DNA of 64,000 nt from a virus. The notes under the pieces were generated by a model. That model was not told where the DNA came from. It worked only from the letters and a program-made list of their open reading frames with translations, and did not search any database. Below are positions 60,631 through 64,000 of the stretch, piece by piece (positions within the stretch are counted from its first letter, which is position 1; every line of letters starts with the position of its first letter). The stretch covers positions 124,001 to 188,000 of the IMG/VR virus record IMGVR_UViG_3300025237_000001; one strand, 5' to 3'. Both the position numbers and the translations under genes were made by a program.

Positions 60631-61153
60631 ATGGCTATAGTAAAGACTCTTCGGAGTTAATCTACGACAGATTAATTTACGTATGTGTTCAAAAGCATGA
60701 TAGTCACTAAATATTCCTTTAGCGAGGGAGCCTTATTCGAGGTGGAGAACACTGCGACACTCGATAAGATAGGTAACATCACCTAAGAGTAAGCGTGTTT
60801 GAGGGTGATAATATTTTTTAAAATTATATAAACAATGCAGTAAAAGTATCAGACTACATGCAAGCTACATGTCCGAGGTATTAATAACTGATTAGAGTGA
60901 AGCGATAAGTAATGGTGTGACTCTAGCCATGAGAAAGAGTATCGTTGTATTGTTTTATTTTAAAAAGGTTCTAATAGGAGTGGTAGATAAGTTGGGAGTA
61001 ATTACTCAAACAGCATCACCGACTTGAACTTTTAATTATAAAGGTTTAGTAAAAAAAACAACTCGGCTTAGGGAAGTCATCTGCTGTATCTTGGTAACAG
61101 GATTAACCCTTAAAACAAGTGACTAATCAGGATGTGTTACCTGAAACCTTTTT
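60631..61153 (+). ncRNA. Large (about 520-base) two-domain structured RNA
   Basis: No supported coding frame exists here. Domain 1 is closed by ATGGCTA (60631-60637) and TAGCCAT (60924-60930) and contains a UUCG hairpin (60645-60658), AATCT/AGATT, CTTATTCGAG/CTCGATAAG (60732-60768), TAGGT/ACCTA and ACATG/CATGT. Domain 2 is closed by AAAAAGGTT (60962) and AACCTTTTT (61145-61153) and contains AAGTTGG/CCGACTT around GAGTA/TACTC, and a long hairpin GGTAACA/TGTTACC (61093-61141). A host-type promoter sits directly before it. Size, complexity, phage origin and nearby tRNAs recall GOLLD/ROOL-type ornate RNAs, but I cannot show homology. Confidence 0.7.
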
Positions 61154-61236
61154 TATTGAAATGATAAAGTAAGAATAATTTTTAAGTATAAGTTTGGAAT
61201 GTTACGAATAACTCGATAACTTAAAAACTGAAAATT

Positions 61237-61623
61237 ATGAAAAACTTTAAAAATTTTAATGAAGCTCTTGCTTGGCAAGTAGAAAAAGGACACTATGACA
61301 TTAACCAAGAACTGGAAACGGGGATTGTTAATATCGATAGAGTTCAATTCTCATTAGGAGACGTATTTTGGATAGCCTTGGCTGACGGATACTATCTTGA
61401 TGATTATGAAGAAGGAGTCACCCAATATGGTTTCACTGCCTCTGGTAAGTGGGCTGCTGTTGATGGTGGACATTGTTCATGCTACGGCTGGGAAGAAATG
61501 GTTGATAATGACATAACGTACTATGATTCGCTTGAGGTTCTGCTGAAAGCTGATTCGGGTGCAGAAGTTATTATGACGTACAAGGATACCATAGAGAAGG
61601 TTCTACCTTTTTTGAAACTCTAG
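61237..61623 (+). CDS. Unknown protein, composition unlike neighbours
   Basis: The 128-residue protein contains GKWAAVDGGHCSCYGWEEM and a C-terminal helix. It is less AT-rich than neighbouring genes, uses codons such as CTG, CTC and GCC more, and ends in TAG, so it may be a recent acquisition. If UAG were read through, the extension would run into the terminator hairpin, so TAG is a true stop here. Confidence 0.55.
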   Translation: MKNFKNFNEALAWQVEKGHYDINQELETGIVNIDRVQFSLGDVFWIALADGYYLDDYEEGVTQYGFTASGKWAAVDGGHCSCYGWEEMVDNDITYYDSLEVLLKADSGAEVIMTYKDTIEKVLPFLKL

Positions 61624-61629
61624 TACAGA

Positions 61630-61668
61630 AAAAGAGATGATTTAATTTTAAATCATCTCTTTTTTTTT
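61630..61668 (+). terminator. Strong terminator
   Basis: AAAGAGATGATTT and AAATCATCTCTTT form a perfect 13-bp stem followed by a long T run. Confidence 0.93.
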
Positions 61669-61678
61669 GTTTATAATA

Positions 61679-61687
61679 ATATTTATT
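61679..61687 (+). promoter_or_regulatory. Putative late promoter (ATATTTATT)
   Basis: Late-type motif between the terminator and the muramidase ATG, only 4 bases before the ATG. Confidence 0.5.
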
Positions 61688-61690
61688 ATT

Positions 61691-62230
61691 ATGACAAACA
61701 AATACATGAACATCGCATTACAAAGAGAGACTGAATTCACACATTTCAAAGAAGAGATTTTTAAACACACCCTTAAATGGGAAGGTGGTGGAAAACTTCA
61801 TAATGTACGTGGAGATTCAGGGGGTTGGACCGTTTGGGGAATAGCCTACAACTATAATAAAAAATTATTTAACAATCTAGTTGATTTCAAAGACACTACA
61901 TATAATGAAGCGGCAGCTATAGCATTCGTTAAATATTATCTATCCGTTAGAGCTAATTTAGTTCCTATCGAAGCTAGGTTAATGTATTTCGACATTGCTT
62001 ATAACATGGGTAATAAACAAGCAATTAAAATGATGCAACGTTGTATAGGTGTTAATGGTGATGGTATCATTGGTGCTATCACAGAAAGTAAAATGGGTAA
62101 TCTTACTGAAAAATGTTTATATGATAGGAGAACAAAATTTTATTATTCTTTAGCAAGAAGAAAGGTAAGATTCAAAAGGTTTCTTAAAGGATGGTTGAAT
62201 AGAACCAATGACATTTTCAAAATAAAGTAA
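61691..62230 (+). CDS. GH108 N-acetylmuramidase endolysin
   Basis: ATG 61691 is preferred over an upstream TTG that precedes the promoter motif. The 179-residue product has the GH108 active-site pattern HTLKWEGGGKLHNVRGDSGG followed by TVWGIAY, with the catalytic Glu in WEGG. A C-terminal PG_binding_3-like part (VNGDGIIGAITESKM ... RFLKGWLNR) follows. It cleaves the glycan backbone of peptidoglycan at lysis and has no signal peptide. Confidence 0.87.
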   Translation: MTNKYMNIALQRETEFTHFKEEIFKHTLKWEGGGKLHNVRGDSGGWTVWGIAYNYNKKLFNNLVDFKDTTYNEAAAIAFVKYYLSVRANLVPIEARLMYFDIAYNMGNKQAIKMMQRCIGVNGDGIIGAITESKMGNLTEKCLYDRRTKFYYSLARRKVRFKRFLKGWLNRTNDIFKIK

Positions 62231-62237
62231 AGTTTTT

Positions 62238-62270
62238 TTTGTTTATATGAATTTTTATTTGTATATTTGT
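62238..62270 (+). promoter_or_regulatory. Host-type promoter, leaderless start
   Basis: TTTG (62238-62241), 20 bases, TATATTTGT (62262-62270). The ATG at 62274 coincides with the expected transcription start. Confidence 0.8.
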
Positions 62271-62273
62271 AAT

Positions 62274-62699
62274 ATGAAAGAAACAAATTGGAAAGACATT
62301 AGGGAAATACCAGCTAATGGTAAAAAAGGGTGGTCAAATGGAGCATATACAATTGCTTTCGTTTATTCCAATAAAGGTAACTTTATCCTTAAGGGATATT
62401 ACGGTGAAGTCAGTGAGCATTTACAAAAGCTTAAAGACAGGGGTTATAAATTCATAGTGAATAAAACTCTTTGGTCTACAGACGCTTGGACAGATAAGAA
62501 ACAATTTAGAAATATCTGGGCAGCATCAAGTAATTCAACATACGTATATGAACCCGATTATTCAAGGAGAGATAAAAAATCAAGAACATATAAATGGAAG
62601 ATTCAACGTACCCCTAGTGATGGTGGTAAACGTATAAGTGTTACATTTAAAAGGTTTCCAAAGAGATGGGTACCAGAATTAGATAAAGTAATTATATAG
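62274..62699 (+). CDS. Unknown protein (141 aa), leaderless
   Basis: ATG 62274 is chosen because the in-frame ATG at 62247 lies within the promoter spacer. The product is rich in Lys, Trp and Tyr (WSTDAWTDKKQFRNIW, FKRFPKRWVPELD) with a basic end. No family is recognised. It ends in TAG, and the next structured RNA begins at the stop. Confidence 0.5.
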   Translation: MKETNWKDIREIPANGKKGWSNGAYTIAFVYSNKGNFILKGYYGEVSEHLQKLKDRGYKFIVNKTLWSTDAWTDKKQFRNIWAASSNSTYVYEPDYSRRDKKSRTYKWKIQRTPSDGGKRISVTFKRFPKRWVPELDKVII

Positions 62700-62807
62700 G
62701 GTGTAAAGTGGGATACATACAAAAAGCATAACCTCCCCAGTAGTTCAAACAGTGAGGAAATACGAACAGCATAACTACTCCGTTATACGTTTGAGCTACA
62801 ACACTCT
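62698..62807 (+). ncRNA. Small structured RNA (about 110 bases)
   Basis: AGGGTGT (62698-62704) pairs with ACACTCT (62801-62807). An 11-bp stem GTAGTTCAAAC/GTTTGAGCTAC (62740-62750 with 62789-62799) encloses ATAAC/GTTAT (62771-62786), and CCTC/GAGG lies near it. No coding frame is supported and no T run follows. It could be an independent RNA or a 3'-end structure of the preceding mRNA. Confidence 0.55.
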
Positions 62808-62814
62808 ATTTATA
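62807..62814 (+). promoter_or_regulatory. Putative late promoter (CTATTTATA)
   Basis: Variant late motif 19 bases before the zinc-ribbon gene. Confidence 0.5.
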
Positions 62815-62825
62815 AATAATAAACA

Positions 62826-63050
62826 ATGGTATTAGAACGAAAAGAATCAGCCGACAGTATAACTGTCGTATATTCAGAACATGATGATGGTTTTGGTATA
62901 TTTTGTCCACATTGTGGAATAGAACAAATTGAAAATCCAATTAATATCCTTATGGGTACTGATGGTTATAATGAGTGGAATTGTGATGAATGTGAAAAGG
63001 AATTTTCAGTACAATCAACAACATTTATAGAATACGTAACATCGAAATAA
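62826..63050 (+). CDS. Small zinc-ribbon protein
   Basis: The 74-residue protein has FCPHCGIEQ and, 24 residues later, NCDECEKEF, two CxxC knuckles that form a zinc ribbon. Such small proteins often bind nucleic acid or RNA polymerase. It ends one base before the CCA-enzyme ATG. Confidence 0.6.
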   Translation: MVLERKESADSITVVYSEHDDGFGIFCPHCGIEQIENPINILMGTDGYNEWNCDECEKEFSVQSTTFIEYVTSK

Positions 63051-63051
63051 A

Positions 63052-64000
63052 ATGCGAATTAAAAAGAAAAATATATTATTTGAACAAAGGGTAAGGTCAC
63101 AGATGCCTATACCTGATGAGGTAAAAAAACTTCATTCTTTATTTACTAAGAATGGATTTGATTTATTCATCGTGGGTGGTGCTGTACGTGACACTCTTTT
63201 GAAAAAAGAAATTAAGGATTACGACCTTGCAACCAATGCGACACCAGAAGATATGGTTCCAATGTTTAATAAAGTTGGGATTAAAAATGTTCCAGTTGAA
63301 GTTGGTGGTAAACAAGCTGTTGTAAACATCCATATGAGTGATGATTACGAAATTGCTACTTTTAGGTCTGATTCTAAAGAAGGTGATGGGCGAAGACCTG
63401 ACTCAGTAACATTTACTGATATCGCAACTGATGTGTTGAGAAGAGATTTAACAATCAACGCTTTATTCTACGATATGTCAACCAACGAGATTGTTGATTT
63501 AGTTGGTGGTATGGAAGACATCAAAAATGGTGTTATTAGAACTGTAGGTGAAGCAGATGACCGTTTCAATGAAGATAAACTTAGAATTCTTAGAGCAATT
63601 AGATTTGCTGGTAGAATTGGTTCTAAATTAGACCCAGCTATTGATAAGTCATTAAGACGAGATAGTTCATTAGAAGGAATTTCTGGTGAAAGAATTAGAG
63701 ATGAATTTGTTAAGGGTATTAATTCGGCTAAGTCAGTTGAATACTTTTTATCCTTATTAGATAAGTACGGTTTATTCGATACTATCTTTAGAGGTCTTAC
63801 ACCAATAAATAAGGATTTCACTAATAAATTTAATGATTACCTTAGAGTAATTGCTAAGTTATTAAGAGACGTACCTTACGATTCAATCAACAAAACTTTG
63901 AATAGTTTGAAATACTCATCTTGGGAAAGTCAAAAGATTGTGTTCATGGTGGCTTTCCACCAAACATTTTCTGAAAACACTTTCTATGCTTTGAAAAAGA
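63052..64000 (+). CDS. cca: CCA-adding tRNA nucleotidyltransferase, N-terminal part
   Basis: The gene starts at ATG 63052 and runs past the window end (316 codons visible). It shows the class II CCA/poly(A) polymerase head: DLFIVGGAVRDTLLKKEIKD then YDLAT (GG and DxD), RRPDSVTFTD, RRDLTINALFYD and EDRF.EDKLRILRAIRFAG-like text (DDRFNEDKLRILRAIRFAG). It adds or repairs the CCA end of tRNAs. The second suppressor tRNA and the tRNA-like modules lack encoded CCA, so a phage-supplied enzyme fits. Confidence 0.93.
   Translation, partial: MRIKKKNILFEQRVRSQMPIPDEVKKLHSLFTKNGFDLFIVGGAVRDTLLKKEIKDYDLATNATPEDMVPMFNKVGIKNVPVEVGGKQAVVNIHMSDDYEIATFRSDSKEGDGRRPDSVTFTDIATDVLRRDLTINALFYDMSTNEIVDLVGGMEDIKNGVIRTVGEADDRFNEDKLRILRAIRFAGRIGSKLDPAIDKSLRRDSSLEGISGERIRDEFVKGINSAKSVEYFLSLLDKYGLFDTIFRGLTPINKDFTNKFNDYLRVIAKLLRDVPYDSINKTLNSLKYSSWESQKIVFMVAFHQTFSENTFYALKK

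Noticed and set aside
60631-61153. RNase P RNA or a second tmRNA
   Set aside because: The conserved RNase P core motifs and a TTC-type tRNA-like end are not present.
62247-62273. Upstream ATG start of the gene at 62274
   Set aside because: It falls between the -33 and -7 boxes of a perfect host-type promoter, so it would not be on the mRNA.
1-64000. Full reassignment of TAG as a sense codon throughout the phage
   Set aside because: Most genes end in TAA and keep intact frames without internal TAG, and four genes end in TAG (one directly before a terminator). Only the Pth2 gene clearly needs readthrough.
1-64000. CRISPR arrays, insertion sequences or integrase genes
   Set aside because: I saw no regularly spaced repeats, transposase motifs or integrase signatures. 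The GIY-YIG gene at 51157 has no sign of being within an intron or intein.

Overview
The window is part of a large T4-like myovirus genome that infects a member of the Bacteroidota. The phage lineage is shown by gp25-like and gp6-like baseplate wedge genes, a gp46/gp47 (SbcC/SbcD-like) recombination pair, a gp41-like helicase, a DnaG-type primase and class I ribonucleotide reductase. The host is suggested by AT-rich DNA, promoters of the form TTTG-N(19-21)-TATATTTGC, almost no Shine-Dalgarno sequences, an RpoD-like sigma factor and SprB-like repeats in a tail protein.

Layout. 1-4 kb: end of the replicative helicase gene, nrdB, nrdA and a small Cys protein, closed by a terminator. 4-27 kb: one long forward block of baseplate, tail and fibre genes, many of no known family, with an embedded nucleotidyltransferase-like gene. 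27-38.8 kb: RuvC-like resolvase, primase, PD-(D/E)XK nuclease, gp47, gp46 and a sigma factor. This block is interrupted by a minus-strand three-gene cassette (two ADP-ribosyltransferase-like proteins and a ParB-like protein) whose N-termini look like T4 capsid-targeting sequences. 38.8-47 kb: membrane protein, amidase-like lysin, an overlapping inner/outer-membrane pair resembling spanins, charged virion-type proteins (one with a probable -1 frameshift) and an M15 peptidase. 47-52.5 kb: many small genes plus a deoxyribosyltransferase-like and a GIY-YIG gene. 52.5-56 kb: DnaJ, ClpP, a DUF4326 protein and a tmRNA. 56-64 kb: Gp88-like protein, two amber-suppressor tRNAs, three aberrant tRNA-like modules, a Pth2-type peptidyl-tRNA hydrolase interrupted by an amber codon, a 0.5-kb structured RNA, a GH108 muramidase and a CCA-adding enzyme that runs off the window.

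Two promoter classes can be read. The host-type promoter precedes replication genes, dnaJ and RNA genes. In three cases its inferred start coincides with the ATG, which predicts leaderless mRNA. A second motif, ATATTTATA, lies mostly 13-46 bases before virion and lysis genes on both strands and is probably the phage late promoter.

The most striking part is the right-hand 12 kb, which reads as a translation take-over and quality-control module: tmRNA, ClpP and DnaJ next to suppressor tRNAs, peptidyl-tRNA hydrolase and CCA enzyme. The hydrolase gene itself carries TAG as codon 5, so its synthesis should depend on the suppressor tRNAs encoded beside it. TAG still ends four genes here, so this looks like conditional suppression and not full recoding.
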